Source: Gigaspora rosea
Taxonomy: Eukaryota; Glomeromycota; Glomeromycetes; Diversisporales; Gigasporaceae
Length of the DNA: 64,000 nucleotides
Assembly (NCBI GenBank): GCA_003550325.1
Contig: QKWP01000136.1
Coordinates: 406,439 to 470,438 of the forward strand
Direction: 5' to 3'
Each line of letters begins with the position of its first letter. Within the stretch, counting starts at the first letter, position 1. The translations under genes were made by a program, and so were the position numbers. Below are positions 42,176 through 54,611 of the stretch, one piece after another. Under the pieces are notes generated by a model that did not search any database, was not told the origin of the DNA, and saw nothing but the letters and a program-made list of their open reading frames with translations.

Positions 42176-42514
42176 GGGTTATTCATACTAAAAAGGCCCA
42201 TTTTGCAATATAACCAATCTTGAGATAATTGAGTTTAATCGTTTGTTTTGATTTTTGGACTGATCCGGGATTAAGCAAATTTCACGTTTTGATTGGTTAA
42301 AAATAACAGGTGACTATTGGGTAATCTCGTGATGCCCTTGTGCCTTAGACAGCCTCGTTTAGTTTTTCTTTTACATTATCTCCATTTATTATTATGTAAA
42401 TCGCCTTTCATTTATAATTGAAAAATGTCAGTCATGTCAAAATTTACATGAATCTAATAAAAACTTATTTTTCAAAAAATTTGCAAAATGGGCCTTTTTA
42501 ATATGAATGACCCC
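42176..42514. mobile_element. 339-bp MITE with GGCCCATTTTGCAA ends
   Basis: The left GGGTTATTCATACTAAAAAG plus GCCCATTTTGCAA and the right TTGCAAAATGGGCCTTTTTA plus ATATGAATGACCCC are inverted over about 33 bp. An internal GGACTGATCCGGGATTAAGC and ACGTTTTGATTGGTT module is shared in inverted form with 33428-33824. Confidence 0.75.
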
Positions 42515-43657
42515 ATATAATAAAAACTATATATTGTAACTATTATTCTAGAAAAGAGAGTATATAACTAATTTAACTCTCATATTTACAAAAAAATTAT
42601 ATGTCTTAGATTTTGAATTGGGATTTGGAACAGTATAAGGTTTAACAGGATAGATATTAATAAAAGTTGAAAAAGAATCTTAGGACAATGTTTATAATAA
42701 TACAAAAATAGGTAACAATAGGAAAAAAGACTTGATTTTAAAAAATATGTAAAAGGACTTTTTGGTATAATTTAAGCTTACTTTCTTTTATTTATATTAA
42801 AAATTAAAGAAAAGATTCTGCTTTATTAAACTCGAAATATAGGTGTTTATATATATTTAAGTTTATTATACTATATATTTAACATGTTAGCATGTTAATT
42901 TGCAATTTGCCACCTAATGTGATGCAAAAATACTAATTTTAAGCCGATTACATTGAATGTGTTTTCTCATAATTTCAAAGCTACAAATTCTTCTAGCCTT
43001 TGTATATTTAACATAATGGCATATTAAATATGCTATAATACTGAGGTAAACAGATAGAAAAATGATAAATACAAACAAGATTCTTTGAGTCATTTGTAAC
43101 AATATCAGCATCCATAAATGTATATATATAAACAAGATTGGTGTTTTATGAATTTTCAGAAGGGTCCAAAATGGGTTGGATGTGCTAGATCTAGATCACC
43201 ATTTAGCCCAAGTTGTTAGCAGGATTATAGCAAAATTATCAGCTAGGCATTTTTTACTTAATGAATAGATATGATTTTATTGGTAAAATTTTTTATGATC
43301 TTGAGCAAAATTGATCAATTCTGATCTAGCTAACCATGTTTCTGATGCACTTTGACATATTCTGATACAGAATTTTGGGACCCTCTATATGAGTTGGTGT
43401 ACTATAATAGTTGGATAATATTAGCACTATTAATATAGCAGAAAATTATAAATTTATTTTAATTGCTAACAATAATATATAATATAGGAAACATTAAATA
43501 TTGTTTATAAATTGGTTTGTCATAAATTATATTTCTTAACTTTTTCTCTTATTCTTTTATTTATTAATCCATATGCTTTTCTTTTACTATTTCATTTATT
43601 AATTTTTATACTTTTTTTATTTATTAATCTTATATTTTCTTGTTTATATAATAATTT
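42515..43657. other. AT-rich intergenic DNA
   Basis: No feature supported. Confidence 0.4.
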
Positions 43658-43873
43658 TTGTAGCTGAAGCGGGAAATGGCTGAAGCTGGAATTTTTAATT
43701 ATTTTAATATGAAAATTTTAAAATTTTTTTGGGCCTTTTGTTTGAAGTTTTTTTATAGAATTAGGTTATGCTTAGGGTTGGGTTTAATAATAAAGTAGAT
43801 TTTAGTAGGCTTATATTTTTAAATCAAGGCCCCTAATTTTAGCTTCAGCTATTTCCTGCTTCAGCCGTAACAA
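43658..43873. mobile_element. 216-bp MITE with GCTGAAGC ends
   Basis: The left TAGCTGAAGCGGGAAATGGC plus TGAAGC is inverted at the right as GCTTCAGCTATTTCCTGCTTCAGC (read in two parts) plus CGTAACAA. The GCTGAAGC word is doubled at each end. No ORF. Confidence 0.7.
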
Positions 43874-44024
43874 TGATTACATATAATTATTAAAATTGAA
43901 TTATTATAGTTATTAGAAAATGAGTAAAAAAATTACTTTGCTAAAACCTGCATTTTGTTAAATATAATTATAATATAATAGTTATATAACTAAAATATTT
44001 TAAAATAGGATTTTGATAAATTTA

Positions 44025-44318
44025 GCAGGTTGTGATATTGCAGGTTAATATTTTTAAAAAAATTAAAATGATTATTAGTTAGAGTTAGGGTCTGAGCTAG
44101 TATTAATATTAGATTAGAGGGTGCATATATATATGTGCAAAATTAAGTGCTAAAAACTTTTAATTAGAAGCCCAAAACTAGTTTATTTAATAAAAATGTC
44201 AAGTTATTTAAAAATTTTTGATTTTTTTGTAATTTTTTCTAATTTTTCATTCATTTTGTTACACAAGATCCTGAGATCTAATTGGCCAATCATATTAACC
44301 TGTGATATAGCAACCTGC
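44025..44318. mobile_element. 294-bp MITE with GCAGGTTG ends
   Basis: The left GCAGGTTGTGATATTGCAGG plus TTAATAT and the right ATATTAACCTGTGATATAGC plus AACCTGC are inverted. Each end contains the CAGGTT word twice. The core has TTAGAGTTAGGGTCTGAGC and a right-hand ATTGGCCAATCAT. Confidence 0.65.
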
Positions 44319-44853
44319 GATATTTAACAACCTCCTTAAAATAAATAAAAATTACTATTTATACAATATTAAAATTAAAAAAAAACCAATATAAATTAGG
44401 AATTGGACCCGAGTAGAAATTATTATTATATATAATAATTTACCTGAGTGACCTGAGTAGACTATTATACCCAGGTGGAGATTTTCTCAACGGGTCCAAT
44501 CTCTATATTAAATATTATTAAAATTAAAAAAAATATGTGAATAAAAAAAATGTGGTTTTTTTACTTTATTTATTTATTTGTTTATTTATATATTTATTTA
44601 TAGTTTTGTTTTCAATTTTTATTTCAAAATAGCGCCCATGCATGTACTCAATTTTATTATTGTTTTGGTTTAAAAAATAAGGTGGCTTAGATCAAAACAA
44701 AGGGATAGCAACCAAATTTATGCTAAAAATATACAAATTAAACTCTTAAATGTAGACTTTTGATATACAAATACACAATTTTAAAATCTAATCTTTTTAA
44801 TAATTTTTAAAATAATATGCAAAGAGATAATTTATACATCGCATATATGATAT

Positions 44854-45147
44854 TGTCGCCCCTGTAATAGTAATCAAAACAACCAAAATAAACTGAATAA
44901 TTTTGTATAGTTAGGGTTAGAGTTAGGTAGGGTTAGGGTACGGGCGAAGAGGGTGGTATCTAGTAAAATTTTGCAAGGAATTTTTTTTGTTAAAGCACAA
45001 TATTAGAGCACAAAAGGTGGTTTTATATGCAAAATTTTGGGTTATAGGCAATTTTTGTCAAAATGAACGTTTGTTTTAAACTTTCTTCTTGTGCTACATT
45101 ATACCTGATCTTGGATTTTTATTGGTCAATCATGTAAGGGCTACACA
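44854..45147. mobile_element. MITE-like element, core shared with 17641-17935
   Basis: The core (CAACCAAAATAAACTGAATA, GTTAGGGTTAGAGTTAGG, TTTTTTGTTAAAGCAC, CATTATACCTGATC, TTATTGGTCAATCATG) is collinear with the 17641 element. The weak terminal repeat TGTCGCCCCTGTAAT versus ATGTAAGGGCTACA differs from that element. Confidence 0.55.
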
Positions 45148-45759
45148 TCACGGAGCGATAAATAAATGTACCCATATGCAAATTTATATCTTACTCATTT
45201 AATTTGTCAATGATAGTGACGCATTCTCTGATCTGACCTATCTATATATATTTTGGGGTCCTGTCAGTCAAGAAGGTATTTTTATAAAGACTGTCAATTA
45301 AAGCTCTTGTCCATCCAAAATAGAATTTATTTATCAAAAGTTCTAACAAAATTAAAGCTTCATTTCCAAAAAGTGCTTTTAAATTATAATAACTTAAGTA
45401 ATTATAAAAAATTTTAAGTTGATAACAGTAATGAAACTATAAATTATTTCTAATAAACTTTCAAAGAAAATAATTCCTTCAATGAATAAATATTCAAGAT
45501 TCTTATATGCTCTTAAAAATATTTTAATTAGAGCATATTTAACTATATGAGTTGTATTCAAAGAATATATAATTTCTTTGTAATCTTTTGTTTATAATAG
45601 CTTAATTTCAAATTATTAGTATATTCATCAAATTGCTAGAATTATAAAAGTATCCTTCTTTATCAAGCAAATTTTGATTTCTAATATGCCATTAATAGAT
45701 CAAGTAAAAGAAGTATAATAAAATAAAGGAACATTTAAGTAAAAGGTTTATGTTAAGAG
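45148..45759. other. AT-rich intergenic DNA
   Basis: No feature supported. Confidence 0.4.
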
Positions 45760-46115
45760 CAGTGTTGGAAATTAGTGTTCTCAGAGTTCTCATGAGAACA
45801 CTATTATAAATTTGTGAACAGTATAAGTTTTTACTGTTCACTATTAAAAAATTTTTTGAGAACAGTAAAATAATAATTATGTTCTCATAAGTATATAATA
45901 CAATTACACAAAAAACCAAAACTGGTAAAAATTCATATATTTATATTTAATTTTTATGGATGAGATTTCAATTTGCATAATAACTACTTATTTGAAGACT
46001 TCATATTTATTGTTTTTTTTTTTTAATGAAAACAGTAACCAATTGTTTGAGAACACATGTAGCTATTATACTGTTCTTATAAGAACAGTGTTTGAGTCTA
46101 AAATTTCCAACACTG
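45760..46115. mobile_element. 356-bp hAT MITE with perfect 8-bp TSD GTTAAGAG
   Basis: The left CAGTGTTGGAAATTAG and right AAAATTTCCAACACTG are terminal inverted repeats. GTTAAGAG flanks exactly on both sides (45752-45759, 46116-46123). Internal GTTCTC/GAGAAC palindromes match the 832-bp element at 21936. This is one of the best-defined insertions in the window. Confidence 0.88.
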
Positions 46116-46123
46116 GTTAAGAG

Positions 46124-48065
46124 GGATTAATAATGATTGCTTTTCATATTCAATAATAAAAGATATATTCTTATAATGTCTATAAGTCCTTTGTTTTTAC
46201 AAATCTTTAATAGATTACTCCATAAAATTGGAATTGCAATTTTGCACTATTGATGGTTTACAGAAGGCATGAAACAAGTTTTTAGAAACAGTAATAAAGT
46301 TTTTAAATATTTTTAGCAAGACATCATTTAATAATTGTTTCAAATTTTTTTTTTATTAATCTCAAATTTGCATATTTATATAAGTAAATAGTTGTATAAA
46401 TTTGTATATATCATAAAAATTTTAAAAATTTGAATTAATTTAATTTACCTTGTTTAGCATTAAATACAGTAATGATAACAAAAATTGAAAAAAATTATGT
46501 GTAGAGAGATAATAGAATAATAAATATTCGATAAAAAGATAAAATATCACAAATACTATTAAGTTACACATATATAGATGCATATAAGGCAAGAGTACAA
46601 AAACCTGGGTCATGTAGTTGACAAGCTGTAGCACTTATAATTATGTGTGCTTTCTCTCTAATGTTTTTTTACTCTTTGTTTAAGTAGCAAATAATATATA
46701 ACAATTGGATACTGTGTAAATTCATTGTTGTAGAATAGCTAACAATAACAACAATGTATAAAGTAAAATAATTGTTAAATATTTTAAGCATTGCAGGGGT
46801 TGACAATATTATAATAGCCTATTGATATTAATATTGGCTTACCTCATAGACATAAGCTCATATGTATATTATGTACAATTTGATATCTTGATTCTTTTTA
46901 TGAAATTTCACAATAATATTATATAATTTTTATAGATACTGATACTCTATAAAAAAACCCTAATTAGCCTGTTTAATCTATTATGCCTGTTAATTATCAT
47001 TCTTTTCAATGTTTCTAATAAGTTACAATAAAACAATTTTTTTATTATAATCAATTATTTATTGAACTAATTTTGTTGATTTACTACCAAAATGATTTTT
47101 TTAGAGAAAGAATTCCAACAAGCCTATATATATTATTTTTGAAACAAGTTATATTGAAACTTAAAATATGGTTTTTGCATCATATGATTAAATGATTTAA
47201 ACAAAAATCAGCTTGAGGACTTAAATTATTTATTTTCAGATTAATATCCTTATTATTTACTTCTAGAGTATATTTGATTGTATAAATAAAATAGATTTTG
47301 TATTTTAAGATCTTGTACATTTTTCAAAATACCTAAACAATTACAATCATGCTATGTTATTGCTAAAAAAATTAATTGTAAAAATTTAGGTAACCTACTA
47401 CAGTTTCTTATATAGTCTTAACAAATTACATTATAGCTAATACTAATAATTTATAGCTATCTTCTAATATAAACAATAATCTAGTTATTCAATAAAAATA
47501 ATAATAAGACAATAATTTGACTTGGTAAATAATTATTTTTGACAATAAACTCTAGTCATTTTGCACTATCAATAGGGTAGTTTGAAGAACAATTAATCCA
47601 GTTATCATTTCAAAATTATATGACACACATTTGATCTAGTTAGGATTAGATTAATAATATAGTTTAGATCAATTAATTTAATTCTGGTTTATAAAAATCT
47701 TTACTATAATTGGCTATAAAAATTCCCAAAGATTTAATGATACTTAACAATTATAAAATATACTATAAGATCTGAACTTCTAAAGAATATTTAGCTAACT
47801 TTAATATTATATTATAAAGGTATTTCTATATGACAGTTGTAAAGATCTTTTAACAACTTTAGTATCACTATAAAAAAATGGTAAAAATAGTGTTTCAGAT
47901 AATAATTGATAGGTAAAATTAAAATTTTTTTTAATTATTAAAATGTATACATTTATTATTAAAAACTTTAAACATAATGTATAACAATCGCTGAGTACTA
48001 TTTATACATGCTTTATAAATATAGCAATAATAATATTATAGTTAGTTAGTTATAGTTAGTTATAG
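46124..48065. other. AT-rich intergenic DNA
   Basis: No gene or bounded element is recognised; short tandem TAGTTAGTTATAGTT occurs at 48040-48068. Confidence 0.4.
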
Positions 48066-50577
48066 TTAATGATCTAGTGCTCTGAATCAGGCTGGGTCAA
48101 CCCGAAACCTAATTTGTAATTTTAGGTCAGATCAGATTTGAGTTAAAAATTTTGACCCAAAAGTTTTGTGTTGGGTTCAGGTTGGGTTCAGATTAAGAAT
48201 TAACCCAACCTGAAATTTTTTATTTAGTTTAGTTTTTTTTTTTTAGAATAGCATTCGAGAGTTATTTTTCATCACCATGGCAATGTATCACTACTTCCTA
48301 ATTAACTAATCAGAATATCATATTTGTCCAAAAATAAGCTACCCTTTTTGCCAAAAAGTTATATAAAAAAATGAGAGAGTAGCTTATTTTCAGATTGTTA
48401 AATTTTTCAAAAAATTGAATAATATACTAATAAGAAAGGACTCCAGACATCTCTCATATAGGTTATAACTAGATTTTGGCCAATTTTGGTCCAATTTGCT
48501 AAAAATAACAAAATATATTTGTTTAAATAACTTTTGATCTAGTGATCAAAATTGAATGAACTTTTTTTGTTAGATGCGCCTCACTGAAAGCTTCATTTTA
48601 AAAAAAGTTTATTCAAGTTGGTCAACTGCATGCCAAGCTAATTGGCAAAAACTGTTTTTTGCTTCTTAAATTTCAGGAGTTTTTGCTGAAAAAAACAAGT
48701 ATGACCTCTATACTAGATGTCCGGATCCTAATAAAAAGTTGTCTAAATGCTATAAAATATTTACTGTAGGTGTATTTCGTTGCACTGAACAACTTTACTT
48801 AATCGAATTTTTGAAATTTACATAGTAAAGAAAAAGTTTTATATGTAGTAACTTTAATAATTTCTTTAAAAATTTTCTGAAAATCTGGGGGAAGCTTCTT
48901 TTGGAGGTAGCTTATTTTTGAAAACCTATGGTACAGAATCAGATGTAATGTGAAATTGAAGTGAAACAACTTTTTGTAAAAAATTGATTCTAATTTATTG
49001 CATCTACCAAACTCTAACCTAATCTTAACCCAGTCACTATTTGTTTTGTTTTGACATATGGGCAGATTTGTTTTCATTCAATATTATCACAAATTTGATT
49101 TTATCACATATGATGATCAAAACTGACCTTATCCAATTAAATTAATAAAGTAACATTTGCAATCAAAATGTGATTAACATCGATAACAATTTATTGTCAA
49201 ATGATTTATTATCAAATTATTTATTATTAGCAAAGCTTTATTTAATTATATATTTTTAAATTGTTTGATTCTATATTTCTGTCATTACCTTTACTAGAGA
49301 TACATTTCAACTTTAGCTTATAATAAATTAAACAATATTGCTTATACATATTTGATCTAAATAAATTAAAATAATTAAAGCTTATCTAGTATCTTATTTT
49401 TTTTGTTGACTATATATCTAGTAATTAATATTTTAGGTTTGAGATTGGTGAATATTAATATAAAGTAGAAAAAAATAATCAATTTTGTAAGGTTTTATTG
49501 AATGAATAAATTTATACCATAATACCCAACTATCATTGTATTCTGAATAACTTGTTTAAAGATCTTTGCCACATACTGCACATAGCCCCATGTTTTTACA
49601 TTGTCTATATTCTTGTTTTTCATTTGTGTTTAAAGTTCTATAAATACAACCAACTCAGTATAATGTTTATAACAAAGTTGATTGCTAATAAGTTTTTATA
49701 CTTGCGGGATCTTAAAAAACAGTTGTGGGATCTAGTCTTGTTGAATGTTGTTGATACAGCTGGTCATCTAATTTGAGTTCTACCTTTAAACTTGGAGTTG
49801 CTTAACTCTTCATAGTTTTAGATAAAAGATTTGATGTCAGTTTGCAGATTTTTGCCACATATCACACCTGTCCCTGTATTTTTGTGCGGTGAGCCCTTTG
49901 CCATCATTACTAGTAAAAGTTACACCTAAAAAAATTATCATAGGTTCAGTGCAGAATCATTGAAGCTGAAGTCTTGTTGAATGTAAACACAAAATTTCAT
50001 ACTACTATATTAAAAAAAATATGGGGCTTCGAAAAAGTAAGTATCGCTTTTTATTATTATATTAAACCAAACAGAGGACAGGTTTTCAATTATCATGTAG
50101 AAATAAGTAAAATCAACAAAATGATTGGTCGATCAGGGGTGGCAATGAATGATAATTATCTTTTAAATTAACTATTATCTTTGCTAATATAAGGCGCGCA
50201 AAGTTTTTTTTTTATTTTTTTTGTTTTTTTTTTTGAATCTACTGTATTCTAAGGAGGATCTATCGGATAATTCCAGAAAATTAAGGTCACCATCGGGCGA
50301 CACCGGAAAAAAATTAAATAGCGAAAACGGAATAATTAGCACAATTGATTTTTTTTTTGAAAAATTGGTTTGGCGGGTTATAACTTTGCATGGCCTAAAT
50401 AATCTCAATATGCACACTAAATATATATCTCTCTGATTTATATTAAAACTTAAAGCATGTTGATCTTAAAAATTCGGGTCGGGTTCGGGTCGGGTTGAAA
50501 TGCTAACTCGAAAGTTTTCAACCCGACCCACCCAACCCGTTCGGAGCACTGTCATGACCTGACCGAGCCCATCCCTA
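48066..50577. mobile_element. Pair of inverted hAT-like ends enclosing 2.4 kb
   Basis: The left AGTGCTCTGAATCAGG (48077) and, on the other strand, AGTGCTCCGAACGGG (from 50549) are followed inward by GGGTCAACCCGA and GGGTCGGGTTGA-type words. The right side continues outward to CGAGCCCATCCCTA (50577), a TAGGGATGGGC-type hAT terminus. No 8-bp duplication or left TAGGGATGGGC was found, so boundaries are tentative. No transposase is present. A weaker inverted pair CAAAAATAAGCTACC (48333 / 48917) lies within. Confidence 0.45.
50192..50396. mobile_element. 205-bp MITE, same family as 31658-32005
   Basis: The ends AGGCGCGCAAAGTT and AACTTTGCATGGCCT are inverted. The interior CACCATCGGGCGACACCGG and TAATTAGCACAATTG align with the 31658 copy. 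It is nested inside the 48066-50577 element. Confidence 0.65.
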
Positions 50578-51278
50578 CTCCCAATTTATATAGTAACATC
50601 GGTATCCATTTACCAATTAATAAAAAAAAAAGCAAAAAAATTTAGAATTAATAATAATAAAGTAAAAAAATTAAAAAATTAAAAATAAATAAATAAATAA
50701 ATAAATAAAAAGCGAATAAAAATGAATTATATATGCTCGAAATATTAAATGCTAGCTAATTTTCATACATTAAAAGAATACATTCAAATATTCATATATA
50801 TTTTAGCAATGTAATTAAAAATTTTTGCATTTCCCCACGTAGAACACATTCGGATCTGTTTTTCGACAATTGCAGGAATCTGGTCGGGTTCTTGTCTAAC
50901 TCGAATCTAAATAAGATTTATTACTTTTGTTTTTATTTTTTAAAAAAAAAACAAAAAAACATAAATTTTACCTTTTTCCAGGATTTTTAATGACCGTAAT
51001 CATGCTCAGCCTGGTGGATAGCACAAATTATTTCGTAAAATGTTCGACATAACAAACTTGCATCCCCAAGTTAATTAACTTCAATCAACTTAATTAGCTA
51101 TACCATAAATCAGTGTATAATAAAAAAAAAGTTTGGTTGTAAAATTCAAATATCTGTTATCCTTCAAATTTTATAAATCGAATCCAGACACTGAACTTAA
51201 ATACTGTAAGATATTATTTCTCTATTTATTTAATAAAAGAAAAATTTAAAACCCTCTATTCCAAAAATCAAGTTCTTA
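50578..51278. other. AT-rich intergenic DNA
   Basis: It includes a short (AAAT)n tract at about 50683-50708. No gene. Confidence 0.4.
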
Positions 51279-52066
51279 CTATGTTTCGCATAACCTTTGC
51301 AACATCCTTCCTACCTCTTTTGGGCTTTCAAGATCAACATCTAAATAATATAATTTATATATATTAAATTCTTTTAAATAACCATAAAGTTGTTGTAATT
51401 CATGCCAACAGATTGTGGACTATGAAAGTCATTAGAAATTATTAAATTTCCACTTTTTTCTATCAACTAATCTTACCAAAAAAAATGAAAATTAAACGGT
51501 ACAGTAGAATATTTATATGCAGCCAATAAGTTAGATTTCTCTAAATAATTAGATATTGCTAATTCACAGACCTTTAGGATATCTTTCTGAGGGTAGTCAC
51601 ATTATAATTTTTTAAATCCAGAAACATTAATTCAAACAATCCACCATATTCTACAACAAATTATATATTTCTTTCAATTTATTTACACAAAAAATCTGTT
51701 AATTTAAAGTTTGGCCTGTATATACGAATAACATCAAAATAGCCAACTACCACTGGCTTATGGTCTTTTACTATCTGGAATTGAGCATCAAAATAAGATG
51801 CAAATAAATTTTGTTCAGGTGAATTCACATTTCCTTCAGTAGGACTATTTGAAATAACAGGTTTTGAAAGTGCAATTTCTAAGTTTCTATATTAAAATCA
51901 ATCAGTGTTTATGAACATGATTAACTAATCCGATTATATAATCAAGATAATATTGGGAAACTAAGTTTTGAATTTCAGTTGCTGATGAATTTGTTATATT
52001 TTCTGATTCTAAGCAAACTAATAAAATTATTCGAGATTTATATTTTTTTGAAGCCGATGCTTCCAT
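51279..52066 (-). pseudogene. Decayed protein-coding gene, family unknown
   Basis: Protein-like text is spread over the three minus-strand frames. From an ATG at 52066: MEASASKKYKSRIILLVCLE and NLVSQYYLDYIIGLVNHVHK, then stops. Later come VVVGYFDVIRIYRPNFKL, EYGGLFELMFLDLKNYN, ISNYLEKSNLLAAYKYS, IEKSGNLIISNDFHS and, at the end, YLDVDLESPKEVGRMLQRLC before a TAG at 51279-51281. Several stops and frame changes break it. The order is consistent with a single ancient ORF of about 260 codons. The C-terminal text resembles leucine-rich F-box-type proteins only loosely; I do not assign a function. Confidence 0.5.
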
Positions 52067-53199
52067 CACAAATTCAGAAAAAGTTTAGAAAGGTCAGAAT
52101 GTTGAATATGAAGAAAATAATCACTAGTCACATTTAACACCAAAAATTTCGGCTAAGAAATAAGGCTGCTGCGAAACATAGTGCGTCAAAATCAGGAACG
52201 GATGAAGCAGTAAACTAATTTAATTTTTCTATAATTCAAGAACAGCTAGATTGTTTTAAATAAACTTGAATTTAAATGAATGTTACAATTCAGTGCATTC
52301 ATTTAACCCCAAAAACATCAGGAAAGATTTGCTTGTTCTTGAGATAGCATTATAGGATTGCTAATTATAATGAATGTGTCATCAAATAACAAGAACGGAT
52401 GTGTCTTCTTTGATGATTTTGGATTTAAATGAATATATCGAATCTCATTTAACGTTATTTAAGCCAAGATCATATCAGATATAGATTATCATTTTATTTT
52501 GCAAATTCTATTTTTATTGCTGCAACAAAGTATATTTTTTCCGATTTACTAATTTTGGGTCTTAAGGTTTGTAGCATTCATTCAACCTAAAATCACCGAC
52601 AATAAATCAACCGTTTTTAAATTACATAATTATAATAATTTCCGAATATCTTTGTATCTACAAAAAAAAAAACTTTAAATCATTCATTACACCTTTCTAA
52701 GTCTTTTATCGCAATTTTTCACAATTTTTCACACAATATTTAGCAATGTAGCATTACAGCTCACGGTTTTTACAGCAAAGCCAAATGCCAAAACTAAGTA
52801 TATATATAAGGTACACAAAAGAACTCTGGAATATAAATGCGCAATTCTGAACATACAAAACTTAATCCATTTTAATCGATTTTTGTTTTATATAATGCGT
52901 TCCTGGTAAACAAATGCTAAAAAATGGTTAGATGATGTTAATCAACAGAAAAAGGAATAAATATGCTGTAATATGTGAAACATGTATTCATCAAACAATA
53001 AAAAGAAACAATCTTCGATGAAATATGGTACGTACTGTGGTACCATAAAGGCCTATTATAAATTTCTTGCATGTACTACATACCGTACGCCACTGTGATA
53101 CGATTTGTTACGTCCTATAAAAAATCTGGAAATGTTCGGGAAATTCCGATTTTTTAATCGGAAATCGACTCCGTTATTTTAAAGGATGTTTATTGGATG
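52067..53199. other. AT-rich intergenic DNA
   Basis: AATGAATGTRTCATCAAATR-like words recur around 52270-52440. No gene is recognised. Confidence 0.4.
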
Positions 53200-53257
53200 T
53201 AGAGATGCGATCTGTTATCTGTTTTTGGCTTAAATTAGATAATGGATCGCATCTCTA
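53200..53257. mobile_element. 58-bp hAT-type hairpin
   Basis: TAGAGATGCGATC at the left is inverted as GATCGCATCTCTA at the right. The flanks ATTGGATG and ATCGGATT match 6/8, consistent with an old 8-bp duplication. It is the smallest foldback of this type in the window. Confidence 0.55.
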
Positions 53258-54611
53258 ATCGGATTTATTTGATTTTTACACCCGTACAAACACCGTAATG
53301 AAAAAACAGTACAAACGTAAACTCCTGTTTGGAATATCGTATCGTCTCCATTCCGAACAATTCCTGACAATTTTCGAACAAACTTTTTTTGTAGGGCATA
53401 CGTACGTACGTACGTACGTAGTAAAAATTAAAAATCACGTGTATTTACACTTACATGTCGCATATAAATAACATTTAAAAATTATGCTTAGGTATGTATG
53501 TACAGTATGTACGTACTTACTACTGTATCGGTACTTTCTTTTTAAAATATGTATTTCGTTATAGTTAACGTTAGGGTTAGTGCGCTAGATTATATCAAAA
53601 TCTATAAGGGTTTTTTTGTTAGTACGCAAAACGTGATACCAAGAACGGAAGTGTTTATGTACAAATTCGAGCTATTGATTGCATGCATCGTATTATACCA
53701 AATTTACACCATTTATTCATGATTAATCAGGTTTTGAAAAATACAATATCGATGTACATATAATGAAATACCCAAATGAATTTTCTAACTCTTAAAGATA
53801 TGTTATACATGCGTTTTCACTTATTAGATCCATGCTTTCTTAATGGGAGATCATACATACAGTTATTGTATCCATGTATTCAAGTATAAAATCTGGATAT
53901 GTCCTGCTTTTGAGTCAATGTTTTTAGATGTGGATTATAAGAATGTTCTATTTGCAAATTTCACTAAAATCCAGTGGATTATGAATAATACACGTAGTAA
54001 TTTTAATAAAACTTTGATATAATACTATATTAATTTAACAAGCGCTAAATATGGTCAAGTACTCAAAGGAATGTGTTTTCTAAGTAAGAGCTTTTGATAC
54101 TGTTAAAAAATTACTATCCAATAACATTGTGGGAATAAGCAGATTGGGCGTTGAGATATATATATCGAATGTTTGCAGTTCCAATTTGGATAGCCCCTAG
54201 TGAGTATGTGCAGAGAACTGTATGTAAATTTTGTGAAGCAATCACTTTAAGAGCTGCAACTAAAATTACATTTCTCTAAATTAATCAATTACTTTCCAAA
54301 AGTATTTTGTATCATTAATTAATATTACGCTTATTGTATTCCTTTTATATAGCGTCCTCTTTAAATAAAAAAGTTTTTTTTTTTTTATTCGATTATTTTT
54401 GTCTTTGTTATTAGTTTCAAAGCGCACATATATTGTACTCCGCAAATTCTGATAAAGATTTAAAATAAAAAGCTCTTCTTTTCTCAATTTAAATAAAAAT
54501 ATTTAATTTCGATTTCTGATACACTCAAATTTCCCATCTCTTTATAGTTGTTACCTTGTTTTTTATACAATTTATATTTATAAACTTTTTTTTTTTTACA
54601 TTCAAGCAAAA
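53258..54611. other. AT-rich DNA upstream of the bestrophin-like gene
   Basis: It contains a (CGTA)n microsatellite at 53398-53421. Around 53560-53690 words of the 17641/44854 MITE core recur (GTTAGGGTTAGT, TTTTTTTGTTAGTACGC). T-runs precede the start codon at 54612. No other gene. Confidence 0.45.
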
